Shown: positions 45,795 to 59,005, numbered from the stretch's first letter. The stretch is DNA of 64,000 nucleotides from Agrostemma githago (GCA_958450325.1 OY288241.1:37624778-37688777); one strand, 5' to 3'. Program-made: numbers and translations. The notes: generated from the sequence alone by a model not told the origin.

Positions 45795-46980
45795 CTGGAG
45801 ACTGATCTACAGCGACCATCAGAAACCAGAAAGTATGATGGTACCAAATTAACACCACGATGCAGCTGACTAAATGCTAAGGAAACAATGGCATACGTCC
45901 GAAGCAGGATAAAGTCTTACAATAGAGTGAGCATATTCCAAAAAAAACAACAATAAGCGCGACATCTGTGGAGGATAAAGCAGTACGGGTAAGCTACTTA
46001 CGAGATTCACACACAGTCCATCTAGCAAAACACTAACACAAACCCGAAAACTACAGCGACCAGTAAAGGTTAAACTGAGTCCATCGCGACATATGATAAA
46101 AGCACCAACCAAATGGTCACCCAAGGCTAGTGTCGTAAGAATTAGTTGCTGCCTACAATTATATCAGTCAACGTACAATATCAAGGGAAAGAAAAGACGA
46201 TTGTATTCCGTCGAACCAAATGGTGCCCAATCTCCCACTCTAACCTGTGTAATATAGTATGATATAGAATAATGCAGACTGAGCAAGTACTTGTGCACAA
46301 CTTTCAGATCGCTCTCAGCGTATAACCCATTGAGCACTACCCCCGTGTTTAAGAACGCGCGGATTATTTAGGCAACACAACACATAAAGTCGACAAATAT
46401 TGCTGCCCATAGAAGCGTACAACATACTGATCCACATAAATGCTTCAAGGGTAAAAAACTACTGATCATACCTGAGAAGTTGGACTGGAATGGTGGAGCA
46501 GTTGTAAAGCCATTCGAACCTAAACTTGTTCAAGTAATTTTGTTAGGTGTTAAATTGGAACCCGCTCACAACTCTACGAGGAATAGAGCCAAATATCTTG
46601 ACAGGACAAATGATGATGTGGGGTACTGGCCTAGATTGTATGATGATAGGCAGTAAAACAAATAGCCAAGGACTAACAAAGTACCGATGCAGACTGTGCA
46701 CTGGTAGGTAGAGAATAGCCAGTAAACATCAACGGTAGGCAATTACATCTATCCCATTTAGAACACAGGTTGCAGTCCTCTGTTTTCTGTGTCTGTAAAG
46801 CAGACGTGATAGCATGTCAATTCACAACCTAGTACATCGGGTATCTAAATGGGTATGTAGTTGAACGCTTGATATAGTGACCTTAACTTATTGGTACTTC
46901 ACTACGTCATGTTGGTTGTCCAGCCACGGGTACTTGGACTGTGTTCAGTATTTAAAGTTTATTTGTTACAAGAAAATGAA
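45795..46980. other. non-coding spacer
   Basis: Upstream (minus strand) of dsRBD-like copy 2. No motif-bearing frame; it may hold the gene's first exon and promoter. Confidence 0.4.
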
Positions 46981-46986
46981 AGCACC

Positions 46987-48700
46987 GGCGGGATTAGCAG
47001 TATGTTAAATTATGTATGTAAATAATGTTGTAGACATAGACATTAGTCCATAGGTGTCTAGTTGACTCGCCTAGAATCACCAGCACAGTGGTAACGCAAG
47101 TCCAACCGGTACATTTCGTATTAGGACGTTACTAATGGCATAACGAGCGAAAACAAGCATCATCGCACGTGCATACGAGAATTAGTACGTATAAATGGCC
47201 GAGGACGTGAGCGCAACGGCAGGATTAGTAGTACATAAAATCATGTACGTCAATAATGTTGTGAGTACGTAGACATGAGTCCATAGGTGTCTAGTTGACT
47301 TGCCCAGCATCGCCATCACATTAGTTGGTGCAAGTCAAACTGCTGCATCCCATATTAGCACGTTATCAATGACATAAATAATGATAAACAAGCGTCATCG
47401 TACGTGTATAAAAGAACTATTAAGTCTACATGGGCTAGAACTTAACAAATACATATGAGAATTAAATACCTACATTATAGGTGCTTGCACATTGATTATA
47501 GGATAAAGCATGACTCCAAAATGTAACCTTTTGGTGCTTGGGGAACAACAACATGTGTAGCTGTGTGTAGTAGGTGGTGAGAGGGCTTACTCTAGAATCA
47601 CCTACAAAAATGTAGAACTAACAAGCTATAGTAATTCGTGGCGTTAGAAGTACAGTATACATCTATAAATACACTAAAACTAAACATCGGGGAAACCATG
47701 TGTAGGTCCTATCTGTATAAAACCATGTGGGTCGGAACTATGCAGGTACACGCAGTTTGGTAATGCTGTATATTTCGTCAAACGGGTTGTGTCTACACAA
47801 ATAACTAAGGGCTAAGGAAAAGCACAGTAGACATCCATGCAAAATTAAACGAACCGACCTTATTGCAAGGGGAAACGTGCTAATAAACTGTTGTTAAGTA
47901 TGTATTCAAGAAAGTGTAAAGCAATGAGCATATAAGTTAATAAACAAAGAGAAATATACGGAGTCCATTATTTACCAAACCGTTTGGGAGCACGTTAGCA
48001 TTCATAGAAAGACTAATAAACAACTGTCAACGTACGTACGTAGAACAGTCACGTACGAACGACTGGGAATGGAATGATAAAATGCACAATAGAGGTAGAT
48101 AATTACATCATAGGTGTGTATATATATGCACATTTGTGATAATGTAAAGCATGTCCACCAAATGTCACATCTTGATGGAACTTTATCTAAGCTCTTGAAC
48201 TTCTAGATGAGAGGCATAATTATATCTAGAAAATATAGGTGCTTGTAATAGGTTTTAAGAAAGCCTAAACTATAGTCACATATAGAGGACATTGGGTTCC
48301 GTTATTGCAATCTACCATGGCCTAGTATAGTCGCATAAACGACTTCACTAATATGTTGTATTAGAAGTGAAACACATACAACGCGCAGCTATAAACGCGT
48401 GAGGTCCAGACCCTCACGTCACCGTGCATAGATCTGGTTCCGTTAGCGCACATGTGTCGGAACCATACAAATGACCTGCATTTTCTAGTCCGCATTCTAG
48501 CGGGATATACATGAATAAAGTCTCATATTCCATCGAGAACATAGCAGACATTCTAAAGTCACAATCTAAAGGCTAGCGAGAACATAGCAGACATTCATGC
48601 ATAAGCAAACGAACCTACATCCATGCAACAGAAACCGTGATACTACGCTATCATACTCCAATAGCTAAGGAAATTATGGAGTTGAGTAACACAAACATAG
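46987..48700. repeat. diverged tandem duplications
   Basis: A unit of about 200 bp (GTCCATAGGTGTCTAGTTGAC core) occurs at 46987-47190 and again at 47217-47412. A second, longer pair (ATTATAGGTGCTTGCACATT ... CAGTAGACATCCATGC) is seen at about 47463-47910 and 48105-48640. The copies are clearly diverged. Confidence 0.6.
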
Positions 48701-48896
48701 TAATCAACAAATGTATCGAGAGAGGACAAGTTGTTGCCCTATGACCCAACTGTTAATGAACAGTACGCAGATCACATTTGTACGTACGGTACCGTCAGCA
48801 CTGCGGGTAAAAGCGAGCAGGACTACAGCATATCGTGAAGCCGCCAAAAGTAGTCAGTGTGTGATGTAAGTGAACTAATTGCATAGCACGCCACTG

Positions 48897-50875
48897 TTAC
48901 ATTCCTAACTTGTCCTTCAGGGGGCCAAACTCCTTGCAAACAATGCGTGGCAGAAGGGTGAACTCTATATAACATGGCATATTAACCATAATGCATCGAG
49001 CTGGGCACAGGTACTCTTTCCTCAGCCGTGTACCACCGCACCCATTCCTCGCAGCGGTAGTAAGCGGCCGATCCACTGTACCGTTCCCCATTAGCCATGC
49101 ACCTGGCTAGCAGAACGCAAACAGTGTCTTGTCGTCCAACCTCCAGCTGGCAACTCCAGAAAGTACACCAGCATAAGGCTCAAGTAGATCAAATTGTATC
49201 AATGCAAAAAATAGCAGCGATGCAGGTGGCGGGTGATGGATCGATCGTGAAATAAACTGTAAAGATTCCATATGTATAGGGCCGCCATTTATTTCGTCGG
49301 CGTATAATATCACGTACACAGTCCATGAAGTGCAAGATCGTTTACACAGTAGAAGGTAACAACACATATAGAACTGTAAGAAACTTACACTGCTTAGTAG
49401 CCGCGTCGACAGCATCACACCGAACAGGGTAAACAACGGCGCAAGTAGACGCAGGATGGGACGCACATATTGTGCAAGGAAGAAGTCTGAATAGAGCAAT
49501 AGAAGGGCAATGCTGATATGGTGTCTCGCAGCCCTGTTTTTATTCTGGTGAGGGGGCTGGACCGTACTAAAGAGGGAGGAATTAATAGTTTGGTTGTGGG
49601 TTTGGCAGATGAGGCTAAAAGTGGCATTTAATGTATCTCAAATACCTGGCCTCTCCCAAACTCAATGTCTCAAGATCCGCGATTACCTCAACTCAACACA
49701 TAATTACTGTGAGTGTTTGGTTACTATACGATAGAATAATTTCCAGCGACGGCATTAAAGATTAAGAAGTCGCCGTAGAGGATGTTCACCGTTGCTGAAA
49801 TGATGGGTACTGTTGCTATATACGGATTATTACAGGTAACTTGACGTTACTCTTACCGAGTATCCCTGGCACAAATATCTGAGGCGTGTTCTGAACAAAT
49901 AGTATGTACTCGGTCTGGCCGTATATTGATTGTGTGTAACAGTTATAGGATGACTAATCAACAGTCGTCATCAGTCAAGAATACAACGGCTAGTCACCTA
50001 GTCAGTTATCATCAAACAGACTACTTCAGTGCATGTATCATCTGTATAGATGAATCCTGGCCTAACAAAGAACAGTAAACCTCAAATATCAGCAATACTG
50101 ATAACACAACGTTGTCCAAAAGACAGGCACAGTACAAAGATAGGCAGCACATGTGCACAAGATATCGCACTTATAGTGCTATAGTTGCCATAAGTGGCTA
50201 TCCCTAAAAATGAGGCAAACGTACTTTCATACAGCAGACATGGTTTAGTAATTTAGCAGCAGATCAGTTGATAACAACCATATCTGCCCTGCTTATCAAA
50301 CTAAGAGCGATGTCACGCGCCCTGTCAAGCTCTCCCCTGCTGAACTGCTCAAACTATTTGGCCACACACTCTGCAGTGGTGCAGTCACTAACATATAAAT
50401 TCGCTGGAGGGAACAGTGCAGACGATTGGAAGTTGTGCAGCATTGTCTTAGCAATCACGTTGTCAGTCAGATGGCATCTGCATCTTTGTGAGACAACAAT
50501 GTCGCCCCTGTAAATAGTTGTCAGACCTTTACGATGCTTTTCTTGCAGACTCCTATTATAGTCTACAGTCCACCAAGGTGCATTGAGATGTAGCAGAAAC
50601 ATATGCGCCCACGCCTTGCACACAACCGACACCGCTGCTTTGTCAGCTACATCAAGTCTCTCAAAAATCTGGTCCATGTAGTCCTTGCTAGAAAAGACTT
50701 TACTTGTCGCTGAGTACTGCCGGCTATAGATCATGACCTCATGCTGGCTTCTGTAAATGAAAGGCAAGCGCTCCATCTTGTAATGCCTACTGTTGGATGT
50801 AACTTCAACCATGTCTGCACTTACATTGTTTGTCACCCAACCCCTGCAACGATACGTGACCATAGTGATGCCCAC
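48897..50875 (-). pseudogene. F-box-like gene, fragmented
   Basis: The first exon starts at 50875. After a variable N-terminus comes an F-box-like segment (DYMDQIFERLDVADKAAVSV, then VCKAWAHMFLLHL, near 50690-50590), as in proteins that link substrates to SCF ubiquitin ligases. An in-frame TAG at 50354-50356 is followed in the same frame by FEQFSRGELDRARDIALSLI to a stop at about 50268. Further downstream, 49499-49107 is open and, after one in-frame stop, continues to 48897 with CGGTRLRKEYLCPARC; this could be the C-terminal exon. Linking the pieces into one gene is inferred from strand and order. Two stops suggest a pseudogene. Confidence 0.4.
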
Positions 50876-53508
50876 CAGTCCTGTACCGTATAGTCCATAT
50901 CAGAGTAATGCTTGGATACGATACCCGAGCCAATATTGTTAGCAAAAAAAAACTGAGCAGGCTGCGGACATACCACAAATTGAATGACAGAGTAGCAATG
51001 TTGCTAAATGACTATACTATAGTTGCTAAAAGACTGAGGCGCAGTATCAAGACTTAAGCGAAGAGCAGAAGCGATAATCAACTCTAACCACATCCTTAGT
51101 CATGGACCATATCGAGAGCAAGAAGCAAAAAGCAGCGGATAATAGTCAGGGACTCGACGGATTGTTCTAACCACTATTTCACAACTTCGTAATTAGTTAT
51201 TATGTCAACTTAAACCCATGAAGCTTGCACGACATGCAAGCACACAACGGACACTATCCTACACCATGTAATACTAATTACGCACATATTATCGCTCTAT
51301 AGAATGACTGCCTACCGCATAGTATAATACTACAGTGTAAAATCAAAACCTTGTAATCAAATAATAAAAGTCACTCCACACTTATCAGCTTGGCTACTTT
51401 TCAGTTGACCTGTGGCATAACACTTTCAAGTACACTGTTCGTTTATCAATGTTCAATATATCCTCAGTTACTTTCTTCTGAAAGATTACAACGAAATGCA
51501 GTTACGATCCGATATGGATCCCTTAGTATATAGTAGAAGGCACATCTAGTTATCCAGTCAAGCCTCGACCCTTTGCATGACTAGGACAGAACGGATTAGT
51601 ACCATGATCAGAGTAGGCACAGAAGCACAACCCCTCCAGATCAGTAAACAGGCATAAGCTGGCAAGCTTGAAGAGATAACCCTTTTTTTATTTTAAAAAA
51701 AAAGGTCAAGATACAATTTTAAAAGACAAAATAAAAGAACATAACAACTGATCACAAAGATGCAAAATGTCATGTATATGAGGCAACGGCGACGGGAAAC
51801 TAAAGCATTCTTTAGGATCATTCTGCAAACACCGTGAAGCAAAACAATAGAGCTGTGAAAGAGTAGAAAGCTTACAATTAGAATGTTGCTGGTAGGAGCT
51901 TAACACTTGCAGCAGGAGAGAGTGGAGAACGCAAAAGGCGCAACACAAGCAACCTAAGGTAGTATTTTTTTACCGAGGTCTTTTATTGTGGTAATGGTAA
52001 GACAAGGTAACAAGTTGGAGGGTCATCAATGTTACTGGTCAGTGTAATTGAGTGCAAGCTTGGTAAGCGTGAGGAGAGTAGGCCATAAGTAGCATCCGTA
52101 CGACATCAGCTAGTGCTTCTTACTTATTTGACACTCCTCCCGATTCACTTAACTACGTTTGTTAAGTTTAGTACGCTGGCTTATGTATGTTTTGTCTTAT
52201 ATACATCGTTATGTCCTACTTACTTTACCCCTCTCTACTTTTATTTATTTATTTATTTATTTTAAGAAATGTGCCACTTCTAAGGTGGGAAAATCAATGA
52301 AATGGAGGGAGCATCCAACATGGCGATGTTGTACACTACACACTTGAAGCTGTGGCAGAGATTATCTTTACCAATAAATAGTGCAAACAAGTAAAGGTAA
52401 ATAAACAAGTGTATCGGATGGATTATTCAATACTCGCTATTTATCTGGTTAGCAAATCCTACACTCCTACTACAATTATTAAGGATACCACTGCTACTCC
52501 TAGTGTAGCCTGCGAAATTCAAAGCTACATATATGTGAATTTCGGAAAAAGGGAGATGGACTTCCAGGGCACTAAACATGAACGCAACTGCAAGCAAGAC
52601 GAAAATAGATCAAAACATAATTTACGAATTGTCGACCTATAATTTATCTAATTATAGTCGAGGCAACAGAGGAATTTACTTATGCATGTCCAATAAAGGA
52701 AATGAGCATGGACAAGTTTCTTACGATATTCATCGCACAATACTTGTTACGAATTTATGACAGATCAAGTACTTAATCTGAACACATACAATCATCCCAA
52801 GTGGCCGGTTCATTTCTCCATTTTCCACGACCATAAACCAGTCTACTGCAACGTAACCAGTGTCCCGCCACACAACCCACAAGTGGTAAATGCAGGAAGC
52901 ATAACACTGGCGCCATCCTGCAACCAGTGAAGGCAAACGCCCCGAACTCTGCGACTCTTTTGCACTCATTACCAGTTTGCTTGCCCTCACGTACTCGCTC
53001 AAACGGTCATTTAAACCTGGTCATCAAATGTAACAACTTCAAAGCATGCTGCATACAGGCAGTTCGCACCTGGTTCCAGCGTGCAGTGGATGGACCTAAT
53101 AGGTACAGGTAATGCGTTTGTAACACACACAGATCCCTCGGACGATACATGTAATGTAGCTACCAAACCGACGCACCACAGACTCATAGCATGTAGCCAG
53201 CGAACTCATTGCATCAAACCTCAGGTAAGGCGCCCGATGATAGCACTGTTTCGCAAGCAACCATCGTAGTAGCATAACTGCGCTTAGTCCTATTAAAACT
53301 GGAGCCTACATCACCGAGACTACAGCAAGATACAGCCTCAGGTTAGTTTTTAAAATGGTAAAAGTTAGCAGGTGAGGCTTCAACCCTCAACCGACTGATC
53401 ACGATACATGGGTGAACGCAGACTCGTCACCACACAAACAAACCAATCACACTTGAGCTCAAAGATAGGTAGACAAAAAAAGAGAAATGTACACAACAAC
53501 GATTCACT
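50876..53508. other. mostly non-coding, possible MITE
   Basis: No clear gene. There is a short minus-strand open stretch at 53002-52730 (YHLWVVWRDTGYVAVDWF) that reads like a coding remnant of unknown family, and a (TTTA)n microsatellite at about 52240-52264. Confidence 0.4.
52132..52312. mobile_element. candidate Stowaway-like MITE
   Basis: The left end CTCCTCCCGATTCAC and the right end GAAATGGAGGGAG (reverse complement CTCCCTCCATTTC) resemble the CTCCCTCC terminal inverted repeats of Stowaway elements. The size of about 180 bp fits, but the left repeat is imperfect and I see no clear TA duplication. Confidence 0.3.
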
Positions 53509-53513
53509 TCAAC

Positions 53514-56500
53514 TGTAACACCCGCTATTTTTTTTCTAGCGTTTTTGTCTTTACCGTTATGACTCTGTCATAACTTTGTCACATTTCGGCTTTGCATTTC
53601 ATCTTTTTCCAAGCTCTATTTTCATTTTTGAGTTTAATGATATTTATTTATATTTTAAAAAGATTTTTAATTCTTTTAAATCCATTTATTTGATTTTCTT
53701 CGTAAACTATTTATTTTCCGCGAGGAATTCTATTTCTCTACGAATTAACGTTTTTAGGCTCAGATTTAAGTTATTTCTTTTCCTAAAAATGTTTAAATAC
53801 ATTTATATAATATTTTAGACTAAGAAATATTTTTATTTACGAAAATTTAGCCATTAATGATTTTATTACGAACTTTCGTAAATAATTATTTTCTATCGCG
53901 AGGTTTACTCGAATTGCTTTGAAATGTCGTTAACTATTTTACGATTCTTCTTTTTATCAATTTATAAATTATTTGAGACCATTTCCTCACATTTTGGACC
54001 GACAAAGCTTCTTGTCACAATTTTACTATGTATTATTTATACGTTTCATTTTATCACGTTAAACCGTAAATGTAAGATTATTTTCTTCCATTTATTCCAT
54101 GCTTTATTACTCAAACTTTTCACTCTCCCTCACCTTCATTATTTTGGCTGGTTTCCTCACACATTTCACATAGTTTTCTTCACCCTTATTATTACTTTCA
54201 TTTATGCATAAACCATCCTTCTTCTTTCATTCATTCTTTTCATAAAAAAAATATTACAACGTCTTTTTCCTTCTTCATTTCTGGCCGTGACACTCCTCTC
54301 CCTTCCTAGGCTGACTTTTGCTTAATTTGAGCCTTGATCGCATCATTTTTATCGTCAAAATAATCCTCTTTCCGATCTCTTCGTTAAGGATTTGTGGTCG
54401 ATCCCGAGGCCGACGAATATATTATTGATTCAGATTTGGACTAAGGTAACGTCGATGTTACTTTCATGATTTTAATTGTGTATTTGCATGTATATATTTT
54501 TATGTTTTATTTTTGACAATATATGTATGTCATAAAATCTGGAAAATTTTTAAAAGTTTAAAATTTGCATGTTTCGGTATTTTTATCGCTTTTACGAGAT
54601 TAACGATTAAATCGTCATATTAATTTGTAAAATCGTAATATTCGGCCTAAACTTGTAATATATGATTATATTCTTTAAAAATGAAGTTTTTGATGATTTT
54701 TAATAATTTAGTATTTTTCTGATATTTTAGTTATCGATTATTGAATTATTACCGTTTACGGACAAAAACGATTAAAAGCCGATTTTTAGTTCTAGTATCT
54801 AAATATTATATTTTAATCTGATTTTTGACGTGGTGAAACTTTCTGATGAAATAGAATTTTCTGAATTTTTTCATAATTTTTTGGAATTTTTAAGTGGATG
54901 AATTAATTAATCACTTTAAATCATCGTTTATCGTTAAAACCGTGTTTGTCATTTAAATTCTCGATTTCTGGTCCTATAATTAAATCTGGAAAAAAATGTG
55001 ATTCTGATGATTTCATATTAAAATGTAATTTTATGATTTTTAGTGGCTTAATAAATGTTCGGAACGATAAGTTTTATTAGTGGAATCGTTAATTGTGAAA
55101 ACGGGTTTTAAAGACGGTTTTGACAGGATTTATTAAATCTGGAATTTTTGGAAATCTGGAAAAATGGTAGATTCTGGAAAATCATGATTTTTAGGTTTAA
55201 TAATAATTTTTGGGTATTAATACTTAAATCATTTTGTAATTACTATTTTTATTAATCGTTATTGTCGAGATTGGACGATTAACGAGAAAACGCTTTAAAA
55301 ACCGAGTTTTAGAATTCTGGAAAATTTTCTTTTCTGGACAGAATGTCCATAAATATATTTTAAATATTTTACGTAATTTTTGTACTATTTATTAAAGTCG
55401 TTAATTAATAAGTATTGATTTTCGGACAAATTGTGATTTTTCGTTAAAATGCTTCGTCTTACCTAAAAGAATTATTTTTCCAGCAATTTTGAAAGTATTT
55501 AAATCTGAAACTTTAGGAGTTAAATCATCCCTTAACATACTCAAAATATATTTGTTGGTTTAATTAAATAAAGACGTTCAAATATTTAATTTGGTGTTTG
55601 CCGTGAAATCCTATTTATAACTTTATTGCCGAAACTAATAATAATTAGGGAATTTTAGCTTTCTAACTTTTGAAAACATCCTAATTAGTAGTATTAAAAT
55701 GTTTAAGACATTTTTAATCATTTTATAACGCTTGTACGATATTTTAATAATTTCATAAAATTAAATGTTCACTTTGATAATTAATATCGTTAAGGCCGAA
55801 AGTATTAGTTTTATAAATCTATATCGTTTACTAAGAATGTGATGTTAGTATAGACTAATATTTTCGCTATTTTGATATGATGCTATTTTTTGTAAAGTTT
55901 CTAAAAATAGTAAGTTTCTATTTATAGAAAGTTTTCCCATATATATAAATGTTTATTCTTTTTATCCTCATATTATTTATATTGATTATATTTATTTTTG
56001 TATATCGATAACGGCTTGTTTTGGAGTTATGGAATAAAGTCAAGTGTGGGGTTAGAGTAATAATCTGGGGTGTGCGTTTTTGCCATCAGCTATAAAGCCG
56101 GTGTGCCCATTTGGGGCACATTTGGTCGTTGAACTGGGCGTAGTTTCGCCCAGGAGAGTGTGCATTGTGCCCTTAAGCTAGATATCGCATCGTGTTAGTC
56201 GCCGTCAGTTGAACTGGATACATTTGGTATCCAGGAGGGGTGTATACTACTTAAACCAGGACCTCGCCGCACGCAGTCCTGTTATAGTTGAGTTGCCTAG
56301 TTAGAGACTGGATTCTGTTATGAGTTAATTCTACAGTTCTCGAAGCTAGTTTCCAGTATTATCCTAGTGAAAGTCTAGCCTTGTGCACACTGATCGAATA
56401 TCCATAACGCCATTTTGAATATTTTATTTATTATCGATATAAATTGGTTTGCAGGTTGGCAAATATTTTTATGTTTCTTCGGAAACCCTTTTGATTATTT

Positions 56501-56903
56501 TGTTTTACGCTAAAGCTTATTTTAATATGATGTTTTACTGTTTTCCATTTTTACTATTTTTCCTATATTAGTAATTACGGTTTTAAAATCCTGTTATACG
56601 GCTGGGAGAACGTTGGCGTTGCTCCCCACTGATTGTGGCTGTTATGTTTTAACATGGCAGGTATACGTGTTCCGGGTGTGGGCTAACGAGCAGTATGGAT
56701 CCTGCTTATTTATTTTTAAAATTATGTCCTATGGATTGTTCAAACCCCTTTTGTGGATTGTTTTAAATTTTGGCCATTTTATTTAAGGCCTATTGTTTGA
56801 CTTTACCATTTTAATTTTACTAAGACATAGTTACAGTGTGTTTTAATCCCGACTCTACAGTATTTCCGCCACTGTATCGCGTTAGAATTTCTAGGGGATT
56901 ACA
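53514..56903 (+). repeat. solo LTR of the LARD-like family (opposite orientation)
   Basis: Starts TGTAACACCCGC, ends GGGGATTACA (3390 bp) and matches the reverse complement of 9517-13008 along its length with clear divergence. TCAAC at 53509-53513 and 56904-56908 is a perfect duplication. No internal region is left, so this is a solo LTR made by LTR-LTR recombination. Confidence 0.92.
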
Positions 56904-57174
56904 TCAACCAATACACAATCGATAATGTCCATTAATAAACACGACACACGGACACAACAACGAATGGACCAAAGCACGCCAAAATTGACACAAACAGCCG
57001 ACCAGAGACAAAAGGATGAAATTGTACCCAGGAGTATGATTCACTCTTCCTCGCCTTTTACTGGAGGGACCAAGTACAATTATTACTGGCTTCTCCATAA
57101 TTTCCAAACACATTGAACCAGCGGCACGTGTATAACTGGAACGAGGAACTACTGTTATGGGAAGAGAGCAGCAA

Positions 57175-57748
57175 TCACTCTCGAGCATCCCACATAAATA
57201 GTTCCGGGTACAAGCTCAATAGTTCGCTCATTACACTGTCAAATTCCATACCGTCGTCTTCAGATGCGACAGCATCTGCATTCGTCTCCAATTCAGCTGG
57301 CACAAATCGATATTGCACATCTTGCGGCAAGTATGCGCTATCTCCTCGCGTTGCAGCCCCCAAATGTTTCAGTGCACTCGGAGATACGTCCCCTTCCAAA
57401 ACCCGCTTCCTCAGCAAGGCTTGCAACCCTAAGGGCGGGCCAGTAGCTGTTCATGCCTTCTTCAAACTCCAGCACTATAGCTTTTCTGAAGGCGAAGCCT
57501 GGTTGCCTGGTTACTGGTTCCAAACTCACAGCTGGATAACCTAGTTCTTTTATTGTGTCCTTCACAGTCGTGTGGCAGCGGGCTGCTGAACGGGTGCTCC
57601 CGATCTCATAGGGCATGTTGTCAACTATCCACCGTACAGGATATGCGTATTCAAATACGAAACCCTCAAAAGCATATGTGTCGTCCATTTTACTGCTATG
57701 TGCACAGTTCAGGTATACTACAGATGCAATCCTATACCCCTGCAGCAT
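57175..57748 (-). pseudogene. second XS-domain-like fragment
   Basis: The minus-strand frame from 57748 contains YPVRWIVDNMPYEIG (hydrophobic start and Asn-Met-Pro), the helix TVKDTIKELGYPAVSLEPV and the strand-helix FRKAIVLEFEEGMNSYWPAL followed by EEAGFGRG. These line up with the XS-like fragment at 6438-6929 (VRDELIKLGYPVRKVHHV, GRAIAIEFFGGDERYSSAF, GRGKDGF). A frame change near 57420 leads to a second open stretch (57426-57175) with an acidic tail. The terminal YGWVA-like motif of XS is not seen. A remote relative of XS domains is my best reading; no function is shown. Confidence 0.42.
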
Positions 57749-58826
57749 TCAGAAGTAAATTAAAAAATGTATAGCTACTCTCGCAGTCTATATGCAGAAA
57801 TTAATTCACATGATGAAACGATATTCATTCTGTGGACATGACGTAGGTCCACCCCGACGCGGCCACGCGCGGGTTTGGGTAGGCGAATGAATCTCGTGGT
57901 GAGATTGTTCTCGGGTTCGAAATTTAAGTCAAAATGGAGTCGCCACCGAATTTTGTGGTTATTCGGAACCATACGAGCCCACTCTATGTCGTCATGGGCT
58001 ATACACAAAGTAAGCCCACTTCGATTTCAGAGTTCATTGGGCTCGTCCCTTTGCATTGCAATACCGATACCGTATAAACCGGCTTTCGTGTATAGAATGA
58101 CTCTTGTGCGCCAAGGGTTTCGGGCATCCGGAAACCGAAGGTTCTGAGTAAGGGGTGAGGGTACGTGTTGGGAAGCCCACTAAGGACACCCAACCCCGCC
58201 CGCACATGGCGGCCTCTACTAAGACATCGTTCGTGTTCGTGTGAGCGCGCTAGTAAAACGATTAAATGATATGCAAACAGCGTTTTCGGGCTAAGCATAT
58301 GAGTTATTGGTTAACTACGTCATTTAATGCATCTTAGTTATAGTCGAAATGATTTAGCATGCGAGGTTCATTTATAAAGCGATAAGCAAGTAAATAAATG
58401 AAACTCAAACGTAAATAATGTACAAGCTACACGGGCGGAAATACAACCCGGCCAATACGAAAATTATATAAACGATACGGAAATGGTATAATAAATAAAT
58501 AAAAGTTAGGGACGGACCCGTATGTAAGCTTGACCGCGAAATGTGTAAGTGGACTAACCTCGCTTAAATATACATTATGTTGTACATCAAACGAAGGACG
58601 GAGACATAGGGCCTAGGCGTGATGCTAGCCCGATCCTATGCCTCGATGCCTTGTCCCGACTTATCACGTCGAAAAAATCGATCAAAGTCGTTAGGGTGTC
58701 GTGATGTGCATGGTTTTGAAAATAGAATAGTCACGTGATAGTCTTTACACGTGATGACTAATGTCGATAAAAGGACGAGGCTTGAAAGTGTGTGTCAAGG
58801 CCCTCGGTTTTCTGGGTTACAGGACC

Positions 58827-59005
58827 CACTCGGTCGAGTCATGGTCTGACTCGGTCGAGTGCGTCCTCAAAAAAGTTTCTGCCCAGTGTTATGGACGCTA
58901 CTCGATCGAGTGGCCTAAGCACTCGGTCGAGTAGCCCCTCGAAAAAGGGTCTGCCCAGCCTGATGGACGCTACTCGATCGAGTGGCCTATGCACTCGGTC
59001 GAGTA
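58827..59005. repeat. ACTCGATCGAGT palindrome cluster, downstream of LTR TATA box
   Basis: Six palindromes (ACTCGATCGAGT, ACTCGGTCGAGT) arranged in three pairs, in the presumed transcribed part of the LTR. Confidence 0.85.

Larger units (their letters stand above)
6390..57830 (-). mobile_element. decayed Helitron-bearing region, split by five insertions
   Basis: Pieces of one Rep/helicase gene occur in order on the minus strand: AT-hook and Cys-rich N-terminus (40312-39175), N-terminal region (27394-26687), Rep nuclease (21092-19533) and helicase (9511-7769). Target duplications TCAAC, AACACAAAGACTATT and CACTT prove that the gaps are later insertions. The outer limits given are simply the flanking LTR junctions. 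I could not identify the terminal 5'-TC or the 3' hairpin plus CTRR end, so which of the surrounding ORFs belong to the Helitron is uncertain. In-frame stops and frameshifts show that the transposase is dead. Confidence 0.55.
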
